Below, one piece after another: positions 1 through 9,539 of a stretch of 64,000 nt of DNA; the first letter of the stretch is position 1; the number at the start of each line of letters is the position of its first letter. A program made the translations under genes and the position numbers. The DNA is from Demequina sediminicola (GTDB taxonomy: Bacteria; Actinomycetota; Actinomycetes; Actinomycetales; Demequinaceae). The notes below the pieces were generated by a model. That model did no database searches. It was not told where the DNA came from and saw only the letters and a program-made list of their open reading frames with translations. The stretch covers positions 813,751 through 877,750 of the forward strand of contig NZ_BBRB01000001.1 in assembly GCF_000975055.1 (NCBI RefSeq), read 5' to 3'.

Positions 1-149
1 GTGAAGCCATCGACTTCTAGCCGGCCCGCTCGCCCGCCAACACTGTCATGGCGTTCCACCAGCGTGACATCGGCGCCACCACGCGCTAAAAGGGCGGCCG
101 TTGCGAGCCCTGACACCCCACCACCGACGACAACGACGGGACCACTCAT
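1..149 (-). CDS. crtI: phytoene desaturase, N-terminal part (cut by window edge)
   Basis: Translating the minus strand from the ATG at 149 gives an N-terminus opening with the dinucleotide-binding signature [20 protein letters not shown], followed by an acidic beta-strand end (VTLVERHD) and GGRAGR. This is the FAD-binding start of phytoene desaturase/CrtI-type amine oxidoreductases, which introduce double bonds into phytoene on the way to lycopene. The start codon overlaps the stop of crtB by four bases (ATGA), so it is the third gene of the crtE-crtB-crtI operon. Only about 49 residues lie in the window, so a related FAD desaturase or ketolase is possible, but position after crtB favours CrtI. 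Confidence 0.85.
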   Translation of the reverse strand, partial: MSGPVVVVGGGVSGLATAALLARGGADVTLVERHDSVGGRAGRLEVDGF

Positions 150-1039
150 GCGTTCACGGACTCCTGCTTAGCGGCGCGCATCGCGCTCGCGGCCAACGAC
201 AACTTCTTCAGACGCGGAACACTTACCCGCGTCGTCACCAACTTCTGCGCCGGAACCTTAGAGATGCGCTCCAGAAGTTCCTCATAGATCATCACCGTGG
301 CGAGCACGGCGCGACGCGCTGCGAGCGGCAGGCCGGGGAGCGTGGCGCGTGCCGCCGCCAACTCCGCACGGCACTCGATGACAAGTGAGGCTACGTCGGC
401 ATCGGACATCTCGGTGACGTCAAGTCCGGGGAAATACACCCGGCCACGAGTCTCAAGATCCGCACCCAGATCCCTCAGAAAGTTGATCTTCTGGTACGCC
501 GAACCCAACTTCCGCGCGCCAGCACGCAACTCATCCGGAACATCGGCCGGACCGTCGCCCGTAGCGAGGAACGCGGCCAGGCACATCTCTCCAATGACCT
601 CCGCGGAGCCGTACACATACGTATCGAAAGACGCGGCATCGTGCTCGGTCACGGTGAGGTCCATGCGCATCGACGCAAAGAAGGGGTCAACCAACTCGCG
701 CGTGATGCCCGTCGCGCGTGCGGTCACACCAAAGGCGTGGGCAATGACATCGGCAGAGAACCTGCCGTTCATTGCTTGGTGCACTTGCACCTCAAAGGCA
801 TCAAGCACGGCGGCAGTGTCCGGCCCCCGGTAGGTGTCAACGATCTCGTCAGCAATGCGCACCATCGCGTAAATCGAGGCAATGTGGGTACGCGTGACCG
901 GCGGAAGTAGACGCGTCCCTAGCCCAAAACTGTTCGAGTAGTGGCGGATGACCTGAGCCGCGGCCGCCTGAGAAGCACTATCGAACAGGGCCAGCGACGT
1001 CTCGTCAGTGTGGTGGGCGCGGTGCCCAGACCCAGTCAT
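146..1039 (-). CDS. crtB: phytoene synthase
   Basis: The protein has 297 residues, normal for bacterial phytoene synthase, which condenses two geranylgeranyl diphosphates into phytoene. The first aspartate-rich motif DEIVD is at residues 64-68 and the second lies in [10 protein letters not shown] near 186-196. The residues around them ([26 protein letters not shown]) fit the squalene/phytoene synthase fold. The start overlaps the crtE stop and the stop overlaps the crtI start, each by four bases, which implies translational coupling. A squalene synthase would be the alternative, but the flanking crtE and crtI make phytoene synthase by far the better call. Confidence 0.93.
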   Translation of the reverse strand: MTGSGHRAHHTDETSLALFDSASQAAAAQVIRHYSNSFGLGTRLLPPVTRTHIASIYAMVRIADEIVDTYRGPDTAAVLDAFEVQVHQAMNGRFSADVIAHAFGVTARATGITRELVDPFFASMRMDLTVTEHDAASFDTYVYGSAEVIGEMCLAAFLATGDGPADVPDELRAGARKLGSAYQKINFLRDLGADLETRGRVYFPGLDVTEMSDADVASLVIECRAELAAARATLPGLPLAARRAVLATVMIYEELLERISKVPAQKLVTTRVSVPRLKKLSLAASAMRAAKQESVNA

Positions 1040-2118
1040 GAAGCCCGCTCCTGCAGTTCACCAATCAGCTCCACCAAGTAACCACTCAGTGGTGCAGGAA
1101 TACGTTCGCTGGCGATGCGCGACGCCTCACGGGCACGGCGACGAGCCAACGTCAACGCCGCCTTGCGGGCACCCGAGTCAGCGAGGACCGCTCGCACCTC
1201 AGATGCGCAGTCCTCGTCCAGTTCCGGATCCCCCACGTAGCGATTAAGAATGGCCTGCTGTGCGGGCGTCGCCTTCTCATAGCCAAGCCGCATCAACTCA
1301 GTGCGCTTGCCGGAGCGCAAGTCCGAGAGCGTCGACTTGCCCAACGTGTCTGCGGACCCGAACACGCCAAGGTCGTCGTCAATGAGTTGAAACGACACTC
1401 CCAGCGCGATGCCGAACCGCTCGAGATGAGCTTCCATCGTGGGGTCAGCCCCCGCGAGTTTGGCCCCTGCGAGCAACGGAATCACGCATGAGTACCACGA
1501 CGTCTTGAGGATGGACACGAGGATCGGGTCCGCCTGCTGCACGGGTGCGATGTCCCCATAGACGTCGAGTAGCTCTCCTGCGATCGTGGAGCGAATCGCA
1601 CGAGTAATGAGCTCCATACAGGCCACACGGTGGTGTGCGGGGAGCCCGCTACGCACGATGAGGTCATAGGAGCTCGACAGCGCGAGGTCTCCACCGAGGA
1701 GCGACGCTGCCAGCACCTGATCGTCGATCTTGTGAGCAGGCAGGTCAGAACCGGCAAACTGTGCGCGTCGCAGGCCAGCGATGTTGAGTTGGCCGCGGCG
1801 CACCTCGTCGTGATCCAAGATGTCGTCGTGCACCAGCATCGCCGTGTGGAGCATCTCCATGGACGCCGCTACAGGGACCGCAACCTTGGGGTCGCCGCCG
1901 CTGAGCCCGGTGTATGCCGCCAACGTCAGTTGCGGTCGTAGGTTCTTGCCACCGGAGATTTGGGCACCTAGGTAGTCCCACAGCACGCCATAGTCGGGTG
2001 CTGCTACGGCAAGATCGCCCTTGGCCTGGGCAACGTGTTCGCGCAGCGCGGCATGAACCGCAGGGACGTTCTCGTCAACTCTGACGCGGAGAGTCTGGGC
2101 TGTCGCTGTATGGCTCAT
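1036..2118 (-). CDS. crtE: polyprenyl diphosphate synthase (geranylgeranyl diphosphate synthase)
   Basis: This is a trans-prenyltransferase that extends allylic diphosphates with IPP to supply CrtB. From the ATG at 2118 it has 360 residues. The first aspartate-rich motif DDILD is at about residues 98-102 and the second, QLIDDDLG, is in the C-terminal half. GGKNLRPQL is the usual IPP-binding region. The frame stays open back to a GTG at 2178, but that codon lies in a terminator-like hairpin (2178-2207), so I prefer 2118. It heads the carotenoid operon and overlaps crtB by four bases. Chain length (C20 versus C15 or longer) cannot be read safely; the operon context suggests C20. Confidence 0.88.
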   Translation of the reverse strand: MSHTATAQTLRVRVDENVPAVHAALREHVAQAKGDLAVAAPDYGVLWDYLGAQISGGKNLRPQLTLAAYTGLSGGDPKVAVPVAASMEMLHTAMLVHDDILDHDEVRRGQLNIAGLRRAQFAGSDLPAHKIDDQVLAASLLGGDLALSSSYDLIVRSGLPAHHRVACMELITRAIRSTIAGELLDVYGDIAPVQQADPILVSILKTSWYSCVIPLLAGAKLAGADPTMEAHLERFGIALGVSFQLIDDDLGVFGSADTLGKSTLSDLRSGKRTELMRLGYEKATPAQQAILNRYVGDPELDEDCASEVRAVLADSGARKAALTLARRRAREASRIASERIPAPLSGYLVELIGELQERAS

Positions 2119-2177
2119 GGTGTCTGTGAAAACTCTGGCCGTGGCATGTCTATTCCCAAAGTCCCCTGGAAAGGGCA

Positions 2178-2207
2178 CTGCCCGGGCACCACTCGGTACC
2201 CGGGCAG
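2178..2207 (-). terminator. hairpin terminator between pknB and crtE
   Basis: The arms CTGCCCGGG (2178-2186) and CCCGGGCAG (2199-2207) are perfect inverted repeats around a 12-base loop, just downstream of the pknB stop on the minus strand. There is no clear U-run after it. It separates the kinase cluster from the carotenoid operon. Confidence 0.6.
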
Positions 2208-2236
2208 AACGCGATCAGCGATGGTGGCCACTGTCG

Positions 2237-4408
2237 CTAATTGTTTCCATTAGTGGCAGTGGGCTGGGGGTCAGGCTCGGGCTCGGGCCCGTTCGACAGC
2301 GTCAGCGTCACCGTGGTGTCTGGTGCCACCTGTGTGCCCGCATTCGGGTTTTGGGTGATCACCGAGTTCTGTGGGATGTCGTCCGAATACTGCGACTGCC
2401 CATAGGTGAACGCGAGTCCCAGGGTTCCGAGTTCACGTTCCGCGTCGCTCTTGGTGCGACCGGTCACGTCGGGGACAGTCACGAGTGATGGCGCGGAGGC
2501 GACACCGAGTTCAACGGTGCTGCCCTGTGCCACCTTGCCAGAGCCGGGGCTTTGGCTGACGACCGTTCCTTCAGCGACCGAATCGTCCTCGACATCCTTG
2601 ATTGACGGCACCAGGCGCAGGTCAGTCAACGCTGAGCGGGCCTCGTCCTCGCTCATTCCCACGAGGTCCGGGAGTTCGACTTCACCGCTCGAGACGGACA
2701 GCGTGATCTCGGTGTCGGGGGCGACTGACTCGCCTTCGGCAGGGTTGGTTTCCACGACGCGACCGGCCTCCATGGAGGCATCGTCGACTTCCTCGACGTC
2801 GCCAACTTTGAGCCCAGCTTCCTCGATCTTCAGGCGCGCGGATTCCTGTGTGAGGCCTCGAACCGAGGGAACCTCGACGGCGTCGGGTCCAGAGGAGACG
2901 TACACCGTGACGACCGGGACCTCGGTTTCAGCGGCTGCCGCGAGGGTGGCGGAACTGGCCGCAATGGCCTCGCCTTCTGCGGGCACTTCAAGTTCGGTAC
3001 CAACACCTGGATCGGTGCGGGTCACGATGCCTTCTTCTACGTCCGTGCTTGCCTCTTGCTTGACGTCTGCGACAAGGCCTAGGTCTTCGATGGCCGCGAC
3101 AGCCTCTGCTTCTTCGAGGCCTACGACGTTCGGAACACTCACCGTGGTGCCGGTGGGTTCTTCGTCACCGCCGGACAGCAGCACCCACAGCACGATGATG
3201 ATGGCCAACAATGCGGCGCCACCCAGCGACCACCACATGATCTTCTTGCGGCGGCGCTCTTCCTCATCGTCGACGATGTCCTGCTCGCCTGTGACGGGCA
3301 CGGAGGAGGCCTGCGGTGGCGGAACGGATCCACCTGCAGCGGCACCTGTGGCGCCCCACGCCTGCGGGCTCGCGGCGGACATCACTTCCGTGGCGCCCGT
3401 CTCAGGTCCGCCCGGGGTGACCGGCATGGCCTGCGTGGGCTGTTCCGCGATCTCTTCCTGAGACATGCCATTGGCCAGTGCTGCACCTGCGGCAGCACCA
3501 GCGACAGCTGCGCCGCCGACGGCAATCGCGCCGGTCGAGGGGCTGACAGGCGCGCCACCGAGGACGGCGCGGAGATCCGCGAGGAACTCCTGTGCAGTCG
3601 AATAGCGCTGGTCGCGGCTCTTGGCTAGCGAGCGCAACACCACCTGGTCCAGTTCCGTCGGGACGTCGGACGCGAACTGCGAGGGTGCCGGAGGCTCTTC
3701 GCGGACATGCTGATAGGCCACGGACACAGGGGAGTCGCCAATGAAGGGCGGCCGGCCGGTGAGGAGTTCAAAGAGGAGGCAGCCGACGGAGTACAGGTCC
3801 GAGCGTGCATCGACGGTCTCGCCGCGCGCCTGCTCTGGCGAGAGGTACTGGGCGGTGCCGACGACCGCCTGGGTTTGCGTCATGCCGTTGCCGGCATCAG
3901 CCAGTGCGCGAGCAATACCGAAGTCCATGACCTTCACCGCGCCCGTGGGGGTCAACATGACGTTGGCGGGCTTGATGTCGCGGTGGACGAGGCCTGCGTG
4001 GTGTGAATAGTCGAGCGCAGTCAGGACGCCTGCCGTGATTTCGATGGCTTCATCGATGGGAGCAGCGACATCTCCCTTGAGGATCTCGCGAACCGTGTGT
4101 CCTTCGACGTGCTCCATGACGATGTACGGCACAGCGTGGGGATTGCCATCCGGTCCGGTGGTGTGCTCCTCACCGGTGTCGTAGACGGCGACGATGGCGG
4201 GGTGGTTCAGACCTGCTGCAGCCTGGGCTTCGCGACGGAAGCGAGTCTGAAACGACGGGTCGCGTGCGAGGTCGGCTCGCAGAATCTTGATGGCGACGGT
4301 TCGGCCGAGCCGAGTGTCATAGCCGATGTGGACCTCGGCCATGCCGCCTCGTCCAATGAGGTCGCCGACTTCGTATCGGCCACCCAGGATCTTCGCTTGG
4401 TCGTTCAT
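2237..4408 (-). CDS. pknB: PASTA-domain Ser/Thr protein kinase PknB
   Basis: A 723-residue membrane kinase. The kinase domain is residues 1 to about 275, with the glycine loop GRGGMAEV (19-26), ATP lysine K41, catalytic HRDIKPAN (142-149), DFG at 162-164 and an activation loop with TQTQ before GTAQYLSPEQ. A linker rich in Ala/Gly/Pro follows, then one transmembrane helix at about 388-411, so the C-terminal part is outside. That part has four PASTA units, known to sense muropeptides or lipid II. The first unit carries an Ala-rich insertion near its end (AASSATLAAAAE). The order pknA-pknB with rodA/pbpA upstream is the actinobacterial arrangement controlling cell elongation and division. Confidence 0.97.
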   Translation of the reverse strand: MNDQAKILGGRYEVGDLIGRGGMAEVHIGYDTRLGRTVAIKILRADLARDPSFQTRFRREAQAAAGLNHPAIVAVYDTGEEHTTGPDGNPHAVPYIVMEHVEGHTVREILKGDVAAPIDEAIEITAGVLTALDYSHHAGLVHRDIKPANVMLTPTGAVKVMDFGIARALADAGNGMTQTQAVVGTAQYLSPEQARGETVDARSDLYSVGCLLFELLTGRPPFIGDSPVSVAYQHVREEPPAPSQFASDVPTELDQVVLRSLAKSRDQRYSTAQEFLADLRAVLGGAPVSPSTGAIAVGGAAVAGAAAGAALANGMSQEEIAEQPTQAMPVTPGGPETGATEVMSAASPQAWGATGAAAGGSVPPPQASSVPVTGEQDIVDDEEERRRKKIMWWSLGGAALLAIIIVLWVLLSGGDEEPTGTTVSVPNVVGLEEAEAVAAIEDLGLVADVKQEASTDVEEGIVTRTDPGVGTELEVPAEGEAIAASSATLAAAAETEVPVVTVYVSSGPDAVEVPSVRGLTQESARLKIEEAGLKVGDVEEVDDASMEAGRVVETNPAEGESVAPDTEITLSVSSGEVELPDLVGMSEDEARSALTDLRLVPSIKDVEDDSVAEGTVVSQSPGSGKVAQGSTVELGVASAPSLVTVPDVTGRTKSDAERELGTLGLAFTYGQSQYSDDIPQNSVITQNPNAGTQVAPDTTVTLTLSNGPEPEPDPQPTATNGNN

Positions 4409-4494
4409 ATGTCCTTCAGTCTGTCGGTCGCACGTACGCGTCGACAGTCATTGTCGCACTTGCGCCGTTTGGGCTCGCGGTGGTCATGGTATAC

Positions 4495-5439
4495 CTACCT
4501 CGCCCGTGGAACATCGGGCCGTGGTCGGAAAGATTTGGGGGCCACGCTAGGAGGCATGCGTCGTGGCGGTGGGGCGTTGTCGGGTTCAGGGTCAAGGCTT
4601 GGGACCGGCATGACAGCGCCGTCAGGCAAGTCCAAACCTTCGATGCGCTCGGCCAAGGCGGTGGCGTTGCGCGGACGCTTGCGGGGGTTTTTCTCCAGCA
4701 AATCAGTGATGAGCTGTGCCATGGGGCCTGACACGCGGTCGGGAAGCGGAGGGACGTCCTCGTTCACGTGAGCGATCGCGATGTCGACAGCGGTTGCGGC
4801 AGTGAAGGGACGCTTTCCGACGACGCATTCGTAGGCGATGATGCCCAAGGCGTAGAGGTCCGATGCCGGTGTGGCCGGTTTGCCGAGCGCCATCTCGGGT
4901 GCGAGGTATTGGGCTGTGCCCATCACCATGCCGGTCTGGGTGAGAGTGGTTTGGTCGTGGCTACGGGAGACTCCGAAGTCGGTGACCTTGACGTGGTCGC
5001 CATCACGCACGATGAGGTTGCCTGGCTTGATGTCGCGGTGCATGATGCCCGCTTCGTGAGCGACGGCGAGCCCGCGTGATGTGTGCGCGAGGATCATGCC
5101 GATGCGGCGTTCGGGCAGTACTCGTTCGCGTTCAATGATGGTGGAGAGCGGTTCGCCTTCGACCAACTCCATCACCAGGTACGGCGTGCCTTCTTGGTCG
5201 CCGTAGTCAAAGACCTGGGCGATGTTGTCGTGGAGCAGGCTCGCCGCGTTGCGTGCCTCATTGCGAAAACGCTTGAGGAACGTCGAGTTCGCGGCCGCCT
5301 CCTTCTTCAGTACTTTGACGGCCACGGGACGGCCGAGTTCGGAATCCTCACCGCGCCAGACCTCGCCCATGCCGCCCACCGCGAGCAGCGACTTGAGTAC
5401 GTAGCGGCCCCCGAGCGTCGTCCCTGCGTGGATGCTCAT
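4495..5439 (-). CDS. pknA: Ser/Thr protein kinase PknA
   Basis: A 314-residue kinase with K42, catalytic HRDIKPGN (134-141), DFG (154-156) and an activation loop with TLTQTG before GTAQYLAPEM. The glycine loop is slightly divergent (AVGGMGEV, first Gly replaced by Ala). After about residue 270 there is a Pro/Arg-rich tail. I see no transmembrane helix, whereas mycobacterial PknA has one, so this copy may be cytosolic or anchored by partners. The start overlaps the pbpA stop by four bases. The role, phosphorylation of cell-division and wall-synthesis proteins with PknB, is inferred from synteny. Confidence 0.94.
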   Translation of the reverse strand: MSIHAGTTLGGRYVLKSLLAVGGMGEVWRGEDSELGRPVAVKVLKKEAAANSTFLKRFRNEARNAASLLHDNIAQVFDYGDQEGTPYLVMELVEGEPLSTIIERERVLPERRIGMILAHTSRGLAVAHEAGIMHRDIKPGNLIVRDGDHVKVTDFGVSRSHDQTTLTQTGMVMGTAQYLAPEMALGKPATPASDLYALGIIAYECVVGKRPFTAATAVDIAIAHVNEDVPPLPDRVSGPMAQLITDLLEKNPRKRPRNATALAERIEGLDLPDGAVMPVPSLDPEPDNAPPPRRMPPSVAPKSFRPRPDVPRAR

Positions 5440-6905
5440 AGGTTCCCCTCACCTTGTAGGCGAAGCGCCTCTTCCATGAGAGCACGAGCGATGGGCGCTG
5501 CCACTGCGCCTCCCGTGGCTTCGTCACCCAAGGACCCGCCATTCTCCACGATGACGGCAATCGCAATCGCGGGGTCGTCGGCTGGGGCGAAGGAGACAAA
5601 CCACGCGTGAGGGGAGGTGTCCTGGCCAGTTTCCGCAGTGCCAGTCTTGCCCGCCACCTCAACACCGTTGATGCGTGCCGCAGTTCCGGTGCCGTTGTCG
5701 ACAACACCCACCATCATGTCGGTCAGAGCGTTGGCATCCGAGGACGTCATTGCTTCCTTGTAGACCTCAGGTTCCGTGACATCGACCACGGTCAGATCGG
5801 AGGCGCGCACCGTGTCCACTAAATACGGCTTCATGAGGACGCCGTCGTTGGCAATACCAGCGGCGACCATGGCCATTTGCAGGGGAGTGGCGCGGACGTC
5901 GTACTGACCGATCGCGCTCATTGCTGTCTGGGCCTGGTCGGGAGATTCGGGCAAACGTGAATCGGTGACGGCCAGCGGAATGTCAATCGACTCGGTCCAC
6001 CCAAAGTCCTGAGCCTTGCGTTCAATGACCGACCACTGAAGGTCCATGCCCAACTGGGCAAACGCGGTGTTGCAGGAGATACGCAGCGCATCGGACAAAG
6101 AAATGGTGTCGGTGGCGGAACACGACTCGCCCCCGTAGTTGCCGATGGTGTTCGAGGAGCCCGGCAGGTCAAGTTCCTGGGGAGCGAAAAGTTCGGAATC
6201 CCCCGTCATCCCTGCTTCGAGTGCCGCCGCAGTGTCGATGAGCTTGAAAGTGGAGCCAGGAGGATAGGTGTCGCCGGCGATTGCACGGTTCACCAGGGGG
6301 CTGTCCTCACGGTTGAGGAGCTCCTGGTAGTTCTCATTGACCTCGGCGGTGTCGTGGCTTGCCAGCAAAGCCGGATCGTAGGTGGGGCTCGTGACCATCG
6401 CCAATACCTTGCCCGTCTCCGGATCAAGTGCCACGACCGCACCCCGTTGGTCACCCAACTGTTCCGATGCCACTTGTTGCAGCGTCGGCTTCAACGTCAA
6501 CTCGATTGACGCTCCCTGCTGCTGCTCGCCGGCAAAGAGGTTGCCTAGACGAGTCCAAAACAGCGAATCGTCGGTGCCGTTGAGGAGTTCGTTCTCCGTC
6601 TGCTCAAGCGCAGTGCGGCCGTAGACGATCGAATAGAAGCCGGTGGCAGCGGCGTACAGGGCGCCTTCGCTGTAAGTGCGCTGGTAATTGTACGGATCGT
6701 TGACGGGGTCCGACCACACGATCGACTCGCCCTCGACCACGAAAGGCCCACGGAAGTTGCCGTACTGCTTGTATAGCGTGCGGACGTTGCGCGGGTCCTG
6801 ATCCAAATCATCGGCGTTGATCACCTGGATGAAGGAAGCCGACATCATCAAGAGCAACACGAGCGAGAGAACAACGACGCTGAGGCGGCGTACTGGTTCG
6901 TTCAT
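5436..6905 (-). CDS. pbpA: class B penicillin-binding protein PbpA (transpeptidase)
   Basis: A 489-residue single-pass membrane protein with an N-terminal anchor at residues 8-28. The transpeptidase domain has the serine motif STFK (218-221), SCN at 277-279 and KTGTAE near 418. It crosslinks peptidoglycan outside the membrane and normally works with the SEDS polymerase encoded just upstream (rodA, four-base overlap). Length and order match mycobacterial PbpA (Rv0016c type). The Ser/Thr kinases downstream are known to phosphorylate this class in mycobacteria. Nothing appears broken. Confidence 0.96.
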   Translation of the reverse strand: MNEPVRRLSVVVLSLVLLLMMSASFIQVINADDLDQDPRNVRTLYKQYGNFRGPFVVEGESIVWSDPVNDPYNYQRTYSEGALYAAATGFYSIVYGRTALEQTENELLNGTDDSLFWTRLGNLFAGEQQQGASIELTLKPTLQQVASEQLGDQRGAVVALDPETGKVLAMVTSPTYDPALLASHDTAEVNENYQELLNREDSPLVNRAIAGDTYPPGSTFKLIDTAAALEAGMTGDSELFAPQELDLPGSSNTIGNYGGESCSATDTISLSDALRISCNTAFAQLGMDLQWSVIERKAQDFGWTESIDIPLAVTDSRLPESPDQAQTAMSAIGQYDVRATPLQMAMVAAGIANDGVLMKPYLVDTVRASDLTVVDVTEPEVYKEAMTSSDANALTDMMVGVVDNGTGTAARINGVEVAGKTGTAETGQDTSPHAWFVSFAPADDPAIAIAVIVENGGSLGDEATGGAVAAPIARALMEEALRLQGEGNL

Positions 6906-8236
6906 GCGGGAACCGCCTCCTCTGAGGGACGGCGTGCCATGTCAGACACGCGCAGCAGCAAGGCCAGCACTATCCAGTTGGCCAGGAGCGACGAGCCGCC
7001 GTACGCCAGGAAGGGGGCCGTGAGACCGGTGAGTGGAATGACGCGAGTCACGCCACCCACCACAATGAACACCTGAATTGCGATGGTGAACCCTAGACCG
7101 GACGCCAGCAACTTGCCGAATCCGTCGCGCACGCCAATGGCGGCCCGGAACGCTCGCTGCACAACAATCAGGTACAGCGTGAGAATCGCCATGAGGCCAG
7201 TGAGACCAAGTTCCTCACCAAGCGACGCGATGATGAAGTCGGACTCCGCATACGGGACCAGATCGGGACGTCCATTGCCCAAGCCGGTGCCAAACAGCCC
7301 TCCAGACGCCATGCCAAACAGCCCTCGGACCAGCTGCTCCGACGTTCCCGACGCGTACGTGTCCGCATCGAGTGCGTGAAGCCACGCATCGAACCGGGAA
7401 CGCACGTGAGGAATGGTGAGCGCCGCCACCGTTCCACCGATGAAGAACAGTCCAGCGCCCGTGAGCACCCAACTGAGCCGTTGAGTGGCGACGTAGAGCA
7501 TGCCCAAGAAGATGCCGAAGAACAGCAACGATGCACCAAGGTCACGCTCGTAGACCATGATGAGCATGGCTGCGGCCCACACCAGCAGCAACGGTCCCAT
7601 GTCTCGGGGGCGCGGGAAACGCATCCCCAGGAACTTGGGGCCAGCCAAAGCCAAGGTGTCGCGGTTGGTCACCAGGTAGCCGGCAAAGAAGATGACGAGC
7701 GCGATCTTGGCGAACTCACCCGGCTGCATGGAGTGCCCCAGAATGGAGATCCAGATGCGTGCACCGTTGACGGTGATACCCAAGCCAGGCACGAGCGGCA
7801 GCAGGTAGAGCACGAGGCCCACCACGCCAGCGGTGTACGTGTATCGACGCAGTTTGCGGTGGTCACGCAGGACCAACAGCACCACGATCATTGCGGTGAC
7901 GCCGAGGGCCATCCAAATCATCTGTGCATTGGCAAACGAGGTGTCCTCAGCCAAGTCAATGCGGTGAATCTCCGCGATTCCGACGCCGTTGAGCGCGAAC
8001 ACTGCCGGCAGTAACACCGGATCGGCGTTCGGTGCGACCTTGTCGAGCACCACGTGCGCCGCGATCATCAGCACGGCGGTGCCGAGTCCATACAGCGCGA
8101 TGACGGAAATCTCGAGGTACGCGGCGTTGTAATCCACCTGAGCGCGCGCGAGCACAATGATGACCCACGAGATCGCGAGCAACGCCATCTCGGAGCGCCG
8201 CCCTGCGCGCACTCGAATCTCGGAGACCGTCGACAC
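6902..8236 (-). CDS. rodA: SEDS peptidoglycan glycosyltransferase RodA/FtsW
   Basis: A 444-residue polytopic protein with about ten hydrophobic helices. Family signatures include PGEFAKIALVIFFAGY, YERDLGASLL and the C-terminal LTGLTAPFLAYGGSSLLAN. SEDS proteins polymerise lipid II glycan strands and pair with class B PBPs; pbpA follows with a four-base overlap. The start is GTG at 8236, directly after the TAA of pstP. Synteny with Rv0017c favours RodA over FtsW, although sequence alone does not separate the two with certainty. Confidence 0.95.
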   Translation of the reverse strand: MSTVSEIRVRAGRRSEMALLAISWVIIVLARAQVDYNAAYLEISVIALYGLGTAVLMIAAHVVLDKVAPNADPVLLPAVFALNGVGIAEIHRIDLAEDTSFANAQMIWMALGVTAMIVVLLVLRDHRKLRRYTYTAGVVGLVLYLLPLVPGLGITVNGARIWISILGHSMQPGEFAKIALVIFFAGYLVTNRDTLALAGPKFLGMRFPRPRDMGPLLLVWAAAMLIMVYERDLGASLLFFGIFLGMLYVATQRLSWVLTGAGLFFIGGTVAALTIPHVRSRFDAWLHALDADTYASGTSEQLVRGLFGMASGGLFGTGLGNGRPDLVPYAESDFIIASLGEELGLTGLMAILTLYLIVVQRAFRAAIGVRDGFGKLLASGLGFTIAIQVFIVVGGVTRVIPLTGLTAPFLAYGGSSLLANWIVLALLLRVSDMARRPSEEAVPA

Positions 8237-9538
8237 TTACGCGTCCCCTGCGGCAGCCGATGCCCCCGTGCTTGGGCTGGGCGACACGCTCGGCTCGGGT
8301 GTCGCTGACGGGGACGGTGAAACATCGTCGTCAGTGGAGTCGACGCCCAAGGCCTCCACGATAGTGCGGGCCTCTTCCAGGCTCGACGCGCGAATCGTGT
8401 CCTCGATGCGCTGCTGTTGGTACGGCGCCAAGCTCGCTACCGGCACGCCAGTGTCTTCCACCATGGTGTGCATATCGACCAAAGGAAGATCCTCAGGGAT
8501 TCCCTGATAGATGGCCACATCAATGCCATCAGAGCCCACGTAGTACTGAGTTTGGGTCCACAGATACGCGCCCCACGCCCCCAACACCACAACGGCCAAC
8601 GCGATCAGTGGCAACATCCACGGACGAATCTTCACCCACGTGCTATTGCCTCGCGCAGGATCCTCGTCATCCTCGGGAGTCTCACGTGGTGACGACAGGC
8701 GAGCAGCTTTAGCTGCAGCGGACGATCCGCCCGCAGTGGGCCGATGCCGGTCCAAGGCCACCGAACCGACGATCTGTGATGACGTGGACGGGCCCACGCC
8801 ATCGGTCTCGTCGATGTCGACCACATCGGCCACCACGCACGTCACGTTGTCAGGCGCGCCAGAGGCCAGCGCCAACGACACCAAAGCATCGGCACAGTCT
8901 CCAGGATCAGAGACCTCCTTCAACGTGTGCTCCAGCGTCTCGCGACTCACCACACCCGAAAGCCCATCCGAGCACAGCAGCCACCGGTCCCCAGCCCGCG
9001 TCTCGCGTACCGAAATATCGACCGGCACGTCAGCGTCAACGTCACCCAACACGCGAAGCAACATTGACCGCTTGGGGTGATGTTCAGCATCGGCCGCACT
9101 CAAGCGACCCGTATCAATCAAGTGCTGCACAAACGTGTGGTCCGCAGTCACCTGATCCAGCACCGAATCGCGCAACAAGTACGCGCGAGAATCGCCGATG
9201 TGAGCCATCGACAACGTAGAACCCGCACGCAGGAGCGCCGTCACCGTGGTGCCAAGACCGGAAAGTTCAGGATCGTTGGCGGCGCGCTCAACGATCTCCG
9301 CGTGCGCATCGGCGATGGCATCCTTCAACTCATCGAGTGCCTCATCGGAGCCATGAGACTCACCATCCAGTGCGGCAAGGCGTCCCACCGCAATTGACGA
9401 CGCAATGTCACCACCCGCGGCACCACCCATGCCATCAGCGACCACCAGCAAATGGGGGCCCGCATACGCAGAATCCTGATTATTGGAACGCACCAAACCC
9501 ACATCGGAGCGCGCAGCGAAGTGAAGAGACAAGAACAT
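8237..9538 (-). CDS. pstP: PP2C-family Ser/Thr phosphatase PstP
   Basis: A 433-residue membrane phosphatase that removes phosphates placed by PknA/PknB. The PP2C domain covers about 1-240, with metal-binding and catalytic blocks RSNNQD (18-23), DGMGG (35-39), IGDSRAYL, LLCSDGLSGV and DNVTCVVADV. A transmembrane helix at about 305-325 (LPLIALAVVVLGAWGAYLW) is followed by an outside segment of about 100 residues ending in a Ser/Pro/Ala-rich tail. Its stop directly precedes the rodA start and its start is one base from the fhaB stop, so the cluster is a tightly packed operon. Confidence 0.96.
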   Translation of the reverse strand: MFLSLHFAARSDVGLVRSNNQDSAYAGPHLLVVADGMGGAAGGDIASSIAVGRLAALDGESHGSDEALDELKDAIADAHAEIVERAANDPELSGLGTTVTALLRAGSTLSMAHIGDSRAYLLRDSVLDQVTADHTFVQHLIDTGRLSAADAEHHPKRSMLLRVLGDVDADVPVDISVRETRAGDRWLLCSDGLSGVVSRETLEHTLKEVSDPGDCADALVSLALASGAPDNVTCVVADVVDIDETDGVGPSTSSQIVGSVALDRHRPTAGGSSAAAKAARLSSPRETPEDDEDPARGNSTWVKIRPWMLPLIALAVVVLGAWGAYLWTQTQYYVGSDGIDVAIYQGIPEDLPLVDMHTMVEDTGVPVASLAPYQQQRIEDTIRASSLEEARTIVEALGVDSTDDDVSPSPSATPEPSVSPSPSTGASAAAGDA

Positions 9539-9539
9539 G

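Noticed and set aside
2118-2178. Longer crtE start at GTG 2178
   Set aside because: The extra 20 residues are encoded next to and partly by a terminator hairpin and look unlike prenyltransferase N-termini.
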